Positions 52,304 through 61,186 of a DNA stretch of 64,000 nucleotides are shown here, piece by piece. A model generated the notes under the pieces. The model saw nothing but the letters and a program-made list of their open reading frames with translations. It was not told the origin of the DNA and made no database searches. Both the position numbers and the translations under genes were made by a program. How positions within the stretch are numbered: position 1 is the first letter of the stretch; every line of letters starts with the position of its first letter. Source of the DNA: JAJXWB01 sp964634325 (lineage in GTDB: Bacteria > Pseudomonadota > Alphaproteobacteria > Rhizobiales > Beijerinckiaceae); the NCBI GenBank assembly GCA_964634325.1, contig CAZWJF010000014.1, positions 1 through 64,000 of the forward strand, read 5' to 3'.

Positions 52304-53839
52304 CTAGGCCGCGCTCTCCTTTTTCGCGCCGGCGCGCTTCGGCGCTGTGCGCACAGCGGGTTCGGCCGCCTTCTCCCGCTTCGGCTTCGTCACGGCCCGC
52401 GGCCTCTTGGCGGCGGGGTTGGCCGATTTGGCGGCGCCCTTCGCTCGGGCCAGAGCCAGATAATCCTGGAATTCGTCGCGCAGGCATTGCGCGAAATTTT
52501 CGGGGTCCGGCATCAGTTCGTAACACGAGGTGAAGGACACGATCGCCCTGCCGTCGTAGGTCGTGACCGAAAACACGAGCCCCATGCCGTCCGAGATCGG
52601 CATGATGGCCGAATAATAGGTCATGCGCGCGCCGAGCAGATAAAGCGGCGCGTCCGGGCCCGGCAGGCTCGCAACCGCGCAATTGGCGAGCGGCGCCCAG
52701 CGCCCGAGCTGCGCCGCCGCATAGGCCAGCATCTTGCTCGTCGCCGCCAGCGAAGCGCCCGGCGCGTAGCGCGCGGCCTCCGCCAGATCGTAGGCGCTGT
52801 CGGCGTCGTCGGAGCGCGCCTGCGAGGTCTGCTCGCAGATCATCGCCAGCCGCGCGACCGGGTCGTCGATGTCGGCGCCCAGACGCAGGCGCGTCCAGGT
52901 CAATTCGCTCAGCGACTTCTCGCCGTGGAATGCGAGCGGGGTCGTCGCCGTCAGGCTCGCCGCCGGCAATTCGCCGTTCTGTCCGAGATAGCGCCGCAAA
53001 GCGCCGCCGCACATGGCGAACACGACGTCGTTGACGCTCGCTCCCGGCGCCAAGGCGCGCACTTCCTCGATTTCAGACAGAGGAAAACGCCGCGTGTCGA
53101 ACACCCGATGCGGCGAAACCGCGCTGTTGAAGCGGGTGACGACCGCGTGTTCCGGATGGCGCAGCAGATCGAGAAAACGCGCGAACATGGCCGGCGCGAC
53201 GGTCGTGGCCGCACGCAACGCCGGCCTCACATTATGAAGCGGCGAGAGCGCCATGTTGAAAAGCGCGCGCGTCATCAGCGACAGTTCGCCGGGCGGCGCT
53301 TCGGGGAACCAGGGCGCGGTCGGCCCGGCGGCAGGCGGCGTCGGCGTAAAATCGTGCAGGAGCGAGGCGGCGGCCGCGCTGCTTTCCACATCGATCGCGG
53401 CATGATGGATCTTGAACAGCACCGCGAAGCTGCCGTGCGGCAGGTCGAGGAAGGAGTCGAGCCCCTCGATCACGTACATTTCCCACAACGGCCTTTGCCG
53501 GTCGAGCGGGCGCGCGTGAATACGCGAGGCCTGAATGCAGAACTGCCGCCAGTCGCCGGGCTTGGGCAACGCGATGTGGCGCACGTGATATTCGAGATTG
53601 AAGTCCTCGTCGTCGACCCAGTACGGGCGGTCGAGTCCGAACGGCGCCTCGAGCAGCCGTTTGCGCAACAGCGGCAGCCGGTCGAGCCGGCTTTCGACAT
53701 GCGCGAGAATCTTCTTGAAGCGCACCTTGCCGTCGGGCGCGGTCGACTGGTCGTAGATGTGCAGCAGCGTGACGTTGGAATTGGAATGGGCATTGTCCGA
53801 GTAGAGAAACAATGCGTCCTGTTCGCTCAATTGACGCAT
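52304..53839 (-). CDS. Wax ester synthase/diacylglycerol acyltransferase (WS/DGAT), copy 1
   Basis: Acyl-CoA-dependent acyltransferase (511 residues) that makes wax esters or triacylglycerol for storage. The active site reads HHAAIDV (145-151); the usual last Gly of HHxxxDG is Val, while both His and the Asp remain. Further family segments are PLWEMYVIEGL, VNDVVFAMCGGALRRYL and ASLPGPDAPLYLLGARM. The last 45 residues are an Ala/Lys/Pro-rich histone H1-like tail. The ATG at 53839 has GGAG nine bases before it. It is the last gene of a three-gene operon. Confidence 0.9.
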   Translation of the reverse strand: MRQLSEQDALFLYSDNAHSNSNVTLLHIYDQSTAPDGKVRFKKILAHVESRLDRLPLLRKRLLEAPFGLDRPYWVDDEDFNLEYHVRHIALPKPGDWRQFCIQASRIHARPLDRQRPLWEMYVIEGLDSFLDLPHGSFAVLFKIHHAAIDVESSAAAASLLHDFTPTPPAAGPTAPWFPEAPPGELSLMTRALFNMALSPLHNVRPALRAATTVAPAMFARFLDLLRHPEHAVVTRFNSAVSPHRVFDTRRFPLSEIEEVRALAPGASVNDVVFAMCGGALRRYLGQNGELPAASLTATTPLAFHGEKSLSELTWTRLRLGADIDDPVARLAMICEQTSQARSDDADSAYDLAEAARYAPGASLAATSKMLAYAAAQLGRWAPLANCAVASLPGPDAPLYLLGARMTYYSAIMPISDGMGLVFSVTTYDGRAIVSFTSCYELMPDPENFAQCLRDEFQDYLALARAKGAAKSANPAAKRPRAVTKPKREKAAEPAVRTAPKRAGAKKESAA

Positions 53840-53858
53840 GGCGTCGTCTCCGGATTGG

Positions 53859-54686
53859 TCACGCGCTGGCCTGATCGCGAATGAAGGCGCGGTAGGCGGT
53901 CGCCAGCAGGCCTTCGGGCGCGAACGGCCGCCAGTCGTTCTCGGGTTGCGCGAGCCGGTCGGCCACGATGGCGAGCACGAGCCCGTTGAACCCGAGCCCG
54001 ACATGGCTGCCCGGCACGCGGATGTTTTCGTGCAGCCGCGGATCGCCGTCGATCGTCGCCTCCTGCGGCGGCACGACGCCGTCGGTGAGCGAATAAAGGC
54101 AGGAAATCGGCACGGGCGGACGCTTGCGGGTCCGCAGGTCCTTGGCGCGCGGCTGCATGACATGCGCGTCAGAGCCCAAGGGATGCGAGACCAGGCGATA
54201 CAGCGCGCGCACCATGCCCGGCGCCTGACTGCCGCCCTCGTCCATGCTGACCGGGCTTCCGAGCGTCACGATCGAACGCACGCATTCAGGCGCCTCGAGC
54301 GCGCCGAGCATCGAGAACACGCCGCCGAGGCTCCAGCCGACCAAGCTCACCTTGCGGCCGGTGTCGTGATGCAGATGGCGAATCTTCTGCGGCAGCGCCT
54401 TCACGTATTTCGAACGGAATCCGACGTTGCGGCCCAAGCCCCATGTGCGCACGTCGTAGCCCTTGCGCGCCAGAAACGTCTTCAGCGCGATCAACGATTT
54501 TTCGTCGGCCAGGAAGCCCGGCAGCAGCAGCACCGGATGGCCGTCGCCTTCCGGCGCGCCGACGAGCAGCGGCAGCGAGGCCGGCAGCAGCGCCATTTCG
54601 AAAAACGCGCGCGGCTCCATCAGCGAATCGATCAGGCGCGGCGGCCCGACATGGGGATGGCGGGCGACTTTCGGGACGGCGTTCAT
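53859..54686 (-). CDS. Alpha/beta hydrolase between two WS/DGAT genes
   Basis: 275-residue alpha/beta hydrolase. The nucleophile elbow is GWSLGGV (Ser119), the oxyanion segment LLLPGFLADEKSL, an acid in YSLTDGVVPP and a His in VPGSHVGLGFN. Its position between two lipid acyltransferase genes, with an ATGA overlap to the upstream one, points to lipid ester turnover (lipase or acylglycerol hydrolase). That role is inferred; no lipase-specific motif beyond the triad is seen. Confidence 0.85.
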   Translation of the reverse strand: MNAVPKVARHPHVGPPRLIDSLMEPRAFFEMALLPASLPLLVGAPEGDGHPVLLLPGFLADEKSLIALKTFLARKGYDVRTWGLGRNVGFRSKYVKALPQKIRHLHHDTGRKVSLVGWSLGGVFSMLGALEAPECVRSIVTLGSPVSMDEGGSQAPGMVRALYRLVSHPLGSDAHVMQPRAKDLRTRKRPPVPISCLYSLTDGVVPPQEATIDGDPRLHENIRVPGSHVGLGFNGLVLAIVADRLAQPENDWRPFAPEGLLATAYRAFIRDQASA

Positions 54687-56239
54687 GCGGACTCCTTCTT
54701 GCGCGCCGGCGCCTTGCGGGCGCGCCCCTTGGCGCTGGCGGCTCGGACGGGCTGCTTGGCGGAGGTTCTCTCAGCGCCGGCCGCCCGGGCGCTCGCGGTT
54801 GCGCGGGATTTGCGCGGGGCGGGCTGCGCCTCGGCTGCAACCGCCTTGCGCAATTGATCGAGCGCGGAGACGAAATCCCTCGCCAGCTCCTGCGCGTCCG
54901 GCACGGCGCAACGCGCCGCGGTGAATCCGACGCCGATCGTTCCGTTGTAACTCATCATCGTGATGTTGAGGCCGACGCCGTGCTCGACGATCGACAGCGG
55001 CCAGTAGTCGGTCATGCGCGCGCCTGCGGCATAGAGCGGCATCGGCGGACCGGGCACGTTGGAGATCACGACATTGGCGAGCGGGGGCATGACGTCGGCC
55101 ACCCGCACACGTCCATAGAGCGAGGCGAGCGCGCCGATCAGCCACGGACCGCCAATTGTCGGAAAGTCGACCGGGATGATCGATTTGGCGCCGCTCGCCA
55201 CCGCCTTGGTCGCGCCCGAAGCCGCATGCAGCGCGTCGAGCCGCTTGAGCGGGTCGGCGACGTCGGTGGCGAGATTGACGAGGCTCAGCGTCGCCTGCGT
55301 CGTGAAGCTCTTGTCGCCGGCCGCGCGAAGCGAAATGGGCATGGTCGCCATCAGCGACTTGCGCGGCAGGCCGCCGTGACGCGTGAGATAGCGCCGCAGC
55401 ATGCCGCTGCACAGCGCCAGCGCCACATCGTTGAGCGTGACGCCGCGCGCATGGGCGATCTCCTTCGCCTCGGCGAGCGAAATGGAGACGCCCGCGAAAC
55501 TGCGCTCCGGCGTGATCGTGCGATTGAGCGGGGTCCGCGGACCGAACGACGCGTTGCGCGACAGCGCGCCGGAGAGCGCTCGCCCAGCGCCCTTCGGGCC
55601 GCCGCCGAACGCAAAGCCCGCCAGCGTGCGCCCGATCTGCGGCAGGTAACGCACGAGCTTCACATATTGCGCGGCGTCGTGCCGGAAGGCCTGCGCGACC
55701 AGCGCGAGCGCGCCGGGGCGCCGTTCGGCGGGTGCAGCCGGCTTCGGCGTAGCGCGCGGCGGGGTCGGCGTCAGATCGAACAACGTGGCGGCGAGCGCGG
55801 CGCCGGCCTGTCCATCGAGCATCGCGTGATGAATCTTGAAGTAATAGGCCTTGCGGCCGTCCGCGAGCCCGTCGAACACGTAGAGCATCCACAGGGGATG
55901 GCCGCGGTCGAGCAATTCGCCGTGCGCGTCCGCCACGGCGGCCTGCAAATCCTCCATCGACCCCGGCGCCGGCAATTCGATCCTGCGCATGTGATAGTCG
56001 AAGTCGACCTCTCCCTCGATCCAGACGGGATCGGCGAGCTGGAGCGGCGTCGCCGCCAATTGGCGGCGCAGCACAGGCGCGAGATGAAGACGAGTCTCCA
56101 TCATCTGCCGCACGCCGTCGTAGAAATCGCGACGATAGCGGGGTGGCGGTTCGAAAACGTGCAGCGACCCGACATGCATCGGCGTCGCCTCGGTCTCGAG
56201 ACTGAGGAAAGCGCCATCGAGTCCGCTCAGCCGCTGCAT
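54683..56239 (-). CDS. Wax ester synthase/diacylglycerol acyltransferase (WS/DGAT), copy 2
   Basis: 518 residues with the canonical active site HHAMLDG (137-143), the N-terminal LSGLDGAFLSLETEATPMHVG, HPLWMLYVFDGL, TLNDVALALCSGMLRRYL and NVVISNVPGPPMPLYAAGARM. This copy is closer to characterised WS/DGATs than the downstream one. Residues from about 470 on are a Lys/Ala/Arg-rich tail (AKGRARKAPARKKESA). First gene of the operon; it overlaps the hydrolase gene by four bases. Confidence 0.93.
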   Translation of the reverse strand: MQRLSGLDGAFLSLETEATPMHVGSLHVFEPPPRYRRDFYDGVRQMMETRLHLAPVLRRQLAATPLQLADPVWIEGEVDFDYHMRRIELPAPGSMEDLQAAVADAHGELLDRGHPLWMLYVFDGLADGRKAYYFKIHHAMLDGQAGAALAATLFDLTPTPPRATPKPAAPAERRPGALALVAQAFRHDAAQYVKLVRYLPQIGRTLAGFAFGGGPKGAGRALSGALSRNASFGPRTPLNRTITPERSFAGVSISLAEAKEIAHARGVTLNDVALALCSGMLRRYLTRHGGLPRKSLMATMPISLRAAGDKSFTTQATLSLVNLATDVADPLKRLDALHAASGATKAVASGAKSIIPVDFPTIGGPWLIGALASLYGRVRVADVMPPLANVVISNVPGPPMPLYAAGARMTDYWPLSIVEHGVGLNITMMSYNGTIGVGFTAARCAVPDAQELARDFVSALDQLRKAVAAEAQPAPRKSRATASARAAGAERTSAKQPVRAASAKGRARKAPARKKESA

Positions 56240-56454
56240 TACACCCCTCCCCCTTCTGGCGCGCCGATCGTGCCGCTCGTTGCGCGCGGCTCACAGGTTC
56301 GCCCTTTTGTCGAAAGAGTGCGCTTTGGTTCTAGGCGGCGCAACCTTATTTGGCCGTTCTGCATGCGGCCCGCGTTTCGCTGCGCAAAAAGTTAACGGCG
56401 CCCGCATCGAAGGCGATCCGCCCTGAATTTCCGCAGGATGCGCATGCAATCGCT

Positions 56455-56483
56455 TTGACCTGCGCTGCGACGCAGCATTAGAT
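56455..56483 (+). promoter_or_regulatory. Possible nifA promoter with a palindrome in its spacer
   Basis: In the 324 bases between the WS/DGAT gene and nifA a -35 like TTGACC (56455-56460), a 17-base spacer and a -10 like TTAGAT (56478-56483) are found, 80 bases before the nifA start. The spacer holds a perfect palindrome GCTGCGACGCAGC (56464-56476), well placed for a repressor. No sigma-54 site with the right 10-base GG-GC spacing is seen here. The rest of the region shows nothing I can name. Confidence 0.4.
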
Positions 56484-56563
56484 CGAGCCTGAGAAGGAGC
56501 ATCGTCGATTCCGGCAGTGTGTGCCGCCGGGCGCGCTTCCAAACTTCAGGAGCGGAGGCTCCC

Positions 56564-58279
56564 ATGGCGCCAGTGCAGCCGGCGCGGTTCGTTTCGGTCG
56601 TTCCCGCCTACAAGGACGTGGCGCTGACCGGCGTCTACGAAATCTCGAAGATCCTCACGACGCCGCAATCGCTGGACCGCTGCCTCGGCGGCGTGATCGC
56701 CGTTCTGTCATCCTTCATGCAGATGCGCCGCGGCTATATCCTCGTGCTCGACGCCGCTGGCGAGCCGGAACTGACCGCCGCCGTGGGCGACGACGAACGC
56801 AAGCCGGCGCGCGCCCGCTCGCTGGTGCCGCAGGCCGTCGTCGACCAGATCGTGGCGACCGGCGTTCCGCTGGTGATCGAGAACATCAGCGCGCATCCCC
56901 TGTTCACAGGATCCGCGTATCTGCGTCTGGCGACGCCGCGCACGACCGTCAGCTTCATCGGCGTGCCGATCAAGGCGGACGGCGAGGTGAGGGGCGTGCT
57001 GACCGTCGACCGCGAATGGGACGGGCGGCTTCAATTCCGTCTCGACGACGACGTGCGGCTCCTGACCATGGTCGCCAATCTGATCGGTCAGACGCTGCGC
57101 ATGCACATGATGCTCGCGCGCGACCGCGACCGGCTGATCTCCGAGACGCACCGCCTGGAAAAGCAGTTGTCGGAGGTGCGCGAATCCGACGCGCTGGTTC
57201 GTCAGCCGAAAGGGCGCAGCTCAAAGGCCGCGATCAGCGGCATCGTCGGCGGCGGCCCGGCGATCCGCGCGGTGCTCGAGCGCGTCGACGCCGCGGCCCG
57301 CTCCAACGCCACCGTTTTGCTGCGCGGCGAAACCGGCACCGGCAAGGAATTGTTCGCGCGTGCGATTCACGACGCGTCGCCCCGCTCCAAGGGGCCTTTC
57401 GTCAAGGTCAATTGCGCCGCCCTGTCGGAAAGCGTTCTGGAATCCGAATTGTTCGGCCACGAGAAAGGCGCCTTCACCGGCGCGATCGCCCAGCGTATCG
57501 GGCGTTTCGAACTCGCCGACGGCGGCACGCTCTTCCTCGACGAGATCGGCGAGATATCGCCGGCCTTCCAGGCCAAGCTCCTGCGCGTCCTGCAAGAGGG
57601 CGAGTTCGAGCGCGTCGGCGGCGCCAAGACGATCAAGGTCGACGTGCGGATCGTCTGCGCGACCAATCGAAACCTCGAAGAGGCGGTCGCGAAGAACCAG
57701 TTCCGCGCCGACCTCTATTACCGCATCAATGTCGTGACGCTGCTGCTGCCGCCGCTGCGGCAGCGCGTCGAGGACATTCCTGCGCTGGCGCGGCTGTTCC
57801 TCGACCGCTTCTCGACCGAGAACGAGCGGGAGCTCCATTTCTCCGAGCGCGCGCTCGACATCCTGTCGTCCTGCGCCTTCCCGGGCAATGTTCGCGAGCT
57901 GGAGAATTGCGTGCGGCGCACGGCCGCGCTGACGAACGACGACGAAATCGACGCCGTGGATTTCGCCTGCCAGACCGGCGTCTGCCTGTCGCGCACGCTC
58001 TGGAAGAGCCATGTCGGTCCGCAGGAGACGGCGCACGCGCCGCATATGGCGGATTCCCATCTCTTTCCGATTGTCGCCGAAGGCGGAACGACCGCGCCCT
58101 GCCCGGCGCCGGGCGCGTGCCCCGTCACGCACCCGCACATCGGCGAAAGAGAGCGCCTGATCGACGCCATGGAGAAGACCGGTTGGGTGCAGGCGAAAGC
58201 CGCGCGCCTGCTCGGCCTCACGCCGCGCCAGATCGGCTACGCGTTGCGCAAGCACGGCGTGGAGATGAAGCGCCTGTAA
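56564..58279 (+). CDS. nifA: NifA, nif-specific sigma-54 activator (oxygen-sensitive type)
   Basis: Master activator of nitrogen-fixation genes, 571 residues. An N-terminal GAF domain (about 25-180) senses nitrogen status; the central AAA+ domain has GETGTGKE (255-262) and the sigma-54 contact loop GAFTGA (302-307); a Fis-type helix-turn-helix ends the protein (about 540-565). Cysteines 437, 449, 469 and 474 give the CX11CX19CX4C motif of oxygen-sensitive alphaproteobacterial NifA, absent from gamma-type NifA-NifL systems. The ATG at 56564 has GGAGG five bases upstream, which decides the start. nifB follows under its own sigma-54 promoter. Confidence 0.96.
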   Translation: MAPVQPARFVSVVPAYKDVALTGVYEISKILTTPQSLDRCLGGVIAVLSSFMQMRRGYILVLDAAGEPELTAAVGDDERKPARARSLVPQAVVDQIVATGVPLVIENISAHPLFTGSAYLRLATPRTTVSFIGVPIKADGEVRGVLTVDREWDGRLQFRLDDDVRLLTMVANLIGQTLRMHMMLARDRDRLISETHRLEKQLSEVRESDALVRQPKGRSSKAAISGIVGGGPAIRAVLERVDAAARSNATVLLRGETGTGKELFARAIHDASPRSKGPFVKVNCAALSESVLESELFGHEKGAFTGAIAQRIGRFELADGGTLFLDEIGEISPAFQAKLLRVLQEGEFERVGGAKTIKVDVRIVCATNRNLEEAVAKNQFRADLYYRINVVTLLLPPLRQRVEDIPALARLFLDRFSTENERELHFSERALDILSSCAFPGNVRELENCVRRTAALTNDDEIDAVDFACQTGVCLSRTLWKSHVGPQETAHAPHMADSHLFPIVAEGGTTAPCPAPGACPVTHPHIGERERLIDAMEKTGWVQAKAARLLGLTPRQIGYALRKHGVEMKRL

Positions 58280-58294
58280 GCATGCGACACGTCG

Positions 58295-58310
58295 TGTCGC
58301 AGGCCAGACA
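58295..58310 (+). promoter_or_regulatory. NifA upstream activating site of nifB
   Basis: The sequence TGT-CGCAGGCCAG-ACA fits the NifA site TGT-N10-ACA exactly. It is about 70 bases upstream of the sigma-54 -24 element of nifB, the usual spacing for DNA looping. A separate 7-base inverted repeat (GCGACAC and GTGTCGC, 58285-58301) overlaps its left end, directly after the nifA stop. Confidence 0.8.
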
Positions 58311-58372
58311 CTCCGTGTGTCGTTCGCGGTGGCCGACAAATCTAAACCACTGATTTTATTTGTGTTGGCTAT

Positions 58373-58387
58373 TGGCACATCCATTGC
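58373..58387 (+). promoter_or_regulatory. Sigma-54 promoter of nifB
   Basis: TGGCACATCCATTGC has the invariant GG (58374-58375) and GC (58386-58387) exactly ten bases apart and matches the -24/-12 consensus closely. The predicted start of transcription is near 58398, about 20 bases before the nifB ATG. Confidence 0.88.
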
Positions 58388-58417
58388 GGACATCTCCAGG
58401 ACATACCGGAGGCCGCC

Positions 58418-59887
58418 ATGCTCTCAGTCGACAGCCTGCTTCAGCCCATCGACCTCGACGCCATGCGCACGAAGCTGGCGGAGGGCGGCTGCTCGTCCTC
58501 ATCATGCGGCTCGTCCGCGAAGCCCGACGACATGAACGCCGCGACCTGGGAGAAGATCAAGGACCACCCCTGCTATTCGGAAGAAGCGCATCATTACTTC
58601 GCGCGCATGCATGTCGCAGTCGCGCCGGCGTGCAACATCCAGTGCAATTATTGCAACCGCAAATACGATTGCGCCAACGAGAGCCGGCCAGGCGTCGTCT
58701 CCGAAAAGCTCACTCCCGACGAGGCGACCCGCAAGGTCATCACCGTGGCCAACGAAGTGCCGCAGCTCTCGGTGCTCGGCATCGCGGGGCCCGGCGACGC
58801 CTGTTACGACTGGAACAAGTCGAAGGAGACGTTCACGAACGTCGCGCGCGACATTGCCGACATCAAGCTGTGCATCTCCACCAACGGCCTGATGCTGCCC
58901 GATCGGATCGACGAACTCGCCGAGATGAACGTCGATCACGTGACCATCACGATCAACATGGTCGATCCGGAAATCGGCACCAAGATCTATCCGTGGATCT
59001 TCTACAAGGGCAAGCGCTACACGGGCCTCGAAGCCTCGCAGATTCTGCACGAGCGCCAGATGCTCGGCCTGGAAATGCTGACGGCGCGCGGCATCCTGAC
59101 CAAGATCAACTCCGTCATGATCCCCGGCGTCAACGACGAGCACCTCGTCGAAGTGAACAAGCGGGTGAAAGAGCGCGGCGCCTTCCTGCACAATGTCATG
59201 CCGCTGATCTCCGATCCCGCGCACGGCACGCATTTCGGCCTGACCGGCCAGCGCGGCCCGACGGCGATGGAGCTAAAGGCGCTGCAGGACAAGCTCGATG
59301 GCGGCGCCAAGCTGATGCGGCATTGTCGTCAGTGCCGCGCCGACGCGGTCGGGCTGCTCGGCGAAGATCGCGGCCAGGAATTCACCAAGGATCTGCTGCC
59401 GGAAACGGTCGCCTACGATCCGGCCAAGCGCGAAGCCTACCGCGAAGTGGTGGCGCGCGAGCGCGGCGACCATGTCGCGGCCAAGAACGAGGCGATCGGC
59501 GAAGTACGGGCCGCGGGAAGCGAAGGCAAACTGCTCGTCGCAATCGCGACCAAGGGCGGCGGCCGCATCAACGTGCATTTCGGCCATGCGACCGAATTCC
59601 AGGTCTATGAGGCCAGCGCCAAAGGCATCGTCTTCGTCGGCCATCGCAAGGTCGAACAATATTGCCAGGGCGGCTTCGGCGAGGACGCGACGCTCGACAG
59701 CGTCATCGCCGCGCTCGAGGGGATCGAGGTCGTGCTGTGCGCCAAGATCGGCGATTGCCCCAAGGAGCAGCTCGCCGCCGCCGGCGTCGAGGTCACCGAC
59801 CAATACGCTCACGATTACATCGAATCCGCCGTCGCCGCGCTCTTTCAGACGCGCTTCGGCGAACAGGAGATCGCGCTCACCGCGTGA
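58418..59887 (+). CDS. nifB: NifB, FeMo-cofactor core (NifB-co) synthase
   Basis: Radical-SAM enzyme of 489 residues that fuses two [4Fe-4S] clusters and inserts a carbide to make NifB-co, the core of the nitrogenase cofactor. The radical-SAM cysteines are C72, C76 and C79 (ACNIQCNYCNRKYDC), with HCRQCRADAVGLLGED further on for the other clusters. From about residue 365 a NifX/NafY-like cofactor-binding domain is fused (KGGGRINVHFGHATEFQVYE). The Cys/Ser-rich stretch at 25-33 precedes the catalytic part. GGAGG is placed well before the ATG. It heads the nifB-fdxN-LRV-nifZ-nifT-SIR2 operon. Confidence 0.96.
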   Translation: MLSVDSLLQPIDLDAMRTKLAEGGCSSSSCGSSAKPDDMNAATWEKIKDHPCYSEEAHHYFARMHVAVAPACNIQCNYCNRKYDCANESRPGVVSEKLTPDEATRKVITVANEVPQLSVLGIAGPGDACYDWNKSKETFTNVARDIADIKLCISTNGLMLPDRIDELAEMNVDHVTITINMVDPEIGTKIYPWIFYKGKRYTGLEASQILHERQMLGLEMLTARGILTKINSVMIPGVNDEHLVEVNKRVKERGAFLHNVMPLISDPAHGTHFGLTGQRGPTAMELKALQDKLDGGAKLMRHCRQCRADAVGLLGEDRGQEFTKDLLPETVAYDPAKREAYREVVARERGDHVAAKNEAIGEVRAAGSEGKLLVAIATKGGGRINVHFGHATEFQVYEASAKGIVFVGHRKVEQYCQGGFGEDATLDSVIAALEGIEVVLCAKIGDCPKEQLAAAGVEVTDQYAHDYIESAVAALFQTRFGEQEIALTA

Positions 59888-59902
59888 CGACAGGAGAAGA
59901 AA

Positions 59903-60100
59903 ATGGCTTACAAGATCATCGCTTCCCAGTGCACCGCCTGCGGCGCTTGCGAGTTCGAATGTCCGAACGCAGCGATCAAGATGAAGGGCGACCTCTACAT
60001 CATCGATCCTGCCAAATGCACGGAATGCGAAGGCTCGTTCGACAAGCCGCAATGCGCGGAAGTCTGCCCCGTGCCGAAGACCTGCGTGCCGGCGAAATAG
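59903..60100 (+). CDS. fdxN: 2[4Fe-4S] ferredoxin, NifB-associated
   Basis: 65-residue bacterial ferredoxin. First cluster ligands C10, C13, C16, C20 (CTACGACEFEC), second C39, C42, C51, C55 with the eight-residue CX8C insertion typical of nif ferredoxins. FdxN-type ferredoxins donate electrons or clusters for NifB and nitrogenase. It lies 16 bases after nifB, on the same transcript. Confidence 0.93.
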   Translation: MAYKIIASQCTACGACEFECPNAAIKMKGDLYIIDPAKCTECEGSFDKPQCAEVCPVPKTCVPAK

Positions 60101-60111
60101 CTGTTTCGGCC

Positions 60112-60891
60112 ATGTCGCAGGAGAACGGCGCGACAGAGGCGTGCGCCGAGGAGAACGGGGTCGTCGACTGGACCGGCAAACCGTTCTCCTGTCAGGACTG
60201 CCCGCATCAGGCGATCCGCGAGCAGGGGCGCTGCGTGCTCGGACGCATCTGCGTTCGCGACCAGCGCGCCAAGCGCATCGACCGGTTCTTCGCGGCCAAT
60301 TCAGGCGCGGTCGGCGACTATCTCGAGCATCCCTATTTCGAGATCAGGGCGATCGCCGCCAAGCACGCCAATGTCTTCATGTTGCCGCGCCTGATGCGCG
60401 ACAAGGACCCGGAGGTGCGCGCCATGGTCGCCATGCGTCTGCCGCTGTCGCGCGTCCGCGACATGATGGACGATGCGGATCGCAAGGTTCGCATCGCCTG
60501 CGCGATGCGGCTGGTTGGCGCAGATCTGCTGCGCATGTTCGCGGACGCCGATTATTACGTGCGCCTGATGGTCGCGCGTCGCCTCGACGCGAGTTTGCTT
60601 CCGGTCGCCGTCAACGACACAGAGCCGGAGGTCCGCCGGACGGTTGCGCGCCGCCTGCCGCCGGAACGGCTCGCCGCTTTCGCCTTCGATCCCGATCCGC
60701 TGGTGCGTCGCGAGGCGGCCGAGCGCATCCCGGCCTCGACGCTACACCTGTTCGTGAAAGATCCCGACCTGCGCGTGCGCTACGTCGCGGCCGAACGCGG
60801 CGAACTCGCCGTCGTACGCCGGCTCCTGAACGATCCCGACCCCGCGGTCGCCGACATGGCGCGCCGCCGCACGCTCGAACTGGAGACCTGA
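60112..60891 (+). CDS. LRV (leucine-rich-repeat variant) iron-sulfur protein
   Basis: 259 residues. The N-terminal cysteines C27, C30, C41 and C47 (CQDCPH, CVLGRIC) should hold a [4Fe-4S] cluster; the remainder is a run of about eight to nine helical repeats of about 24 residues (for example DKDPEVRAMVAMRLP, DTEPEVRRTVARRLP, DPDLRVRYVAAERG). A structure is known for such a protein from Azotobacter vinelandii, next to its nif genes; the role is unsettled. It starts 12 bases after the fdxN stop and is followed by nifZ one base later. Confidence 0.88.
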   Translation: MSQENGATEACAEENGVVDWTGKPFSCQDCPHQAIREQGRCVLGRICVRDQRAKRIDRFFAANSGAVGDYLEHPYFEIRAIAAKHANVFMLPRLMRDKDPEVRAMVAMRLPLSRVRDMMDDADRKVRIACAMRLVGADLLRMFADADYYVRLMVARRLDASLLPVAVNDTEPEVRRTVARRLPPERLAAFAFDPDPLVRREAAERIPASTLHLFVKDPDLRVRYVAAERGELAVVRRLLNDPDPAVADMARRRTLELET

Positions 60892-60892
60892 A

Positions 60893-61186
60893 ATGGGCCT
60901 TGCGCGCGAACAGGAAGTCGAAATTCGCTCCGACCCGATCTTCATGCCGGGCGCGCGCGTCGTCTCGCGCAAGCACATCAAGAACGACGGAACCTATCCG
61001 CTGAAGGAGATCGGCGAGATTCTCGTGCGCAAAGGCGATGTCGGCTATGTGCGCGACATCGGCACCTTTCTCCAGCAATTCTACATCTATGCGGTCGAAT
61101 GGGTCGATCGCGGCACGATCGTCGGCATGCGCGGCAAGGAGCTGATGCCGGCGGACATGGCCGAGACGCAGGAGAAACCGCAATGA
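60893..61186 (+). CDS. nifZ: NifZ, P-cluster maturation factor
   Basis: 97-residue NifZ protein that helps form the second P-cluster of the NifDK protein. The N-terminal FMPGARVVSRKHIKNDGTYP, GEILVRKGDVGYVRDIGTFL and IYAVEW are typical of the SH3-like fold. It overlaps nifT by four bases (ATGA). Confidence 0.92.
   Translation: MGLAREQEVEIRSDPIFMPGARVVSRKHIKNDGTYPLKEIGEILVRKGDVGYVRDIGTFLQQFYIYAVEWVDRGTIVGMRGKELMPADMAETQEKPQ

Noticed and set aside
56340..56370. TTTGGCCGTTCTGCATG as a sigma-54 promoter for nifA
   Set aside because: The GG and GC are seven, not ten, bases apart.
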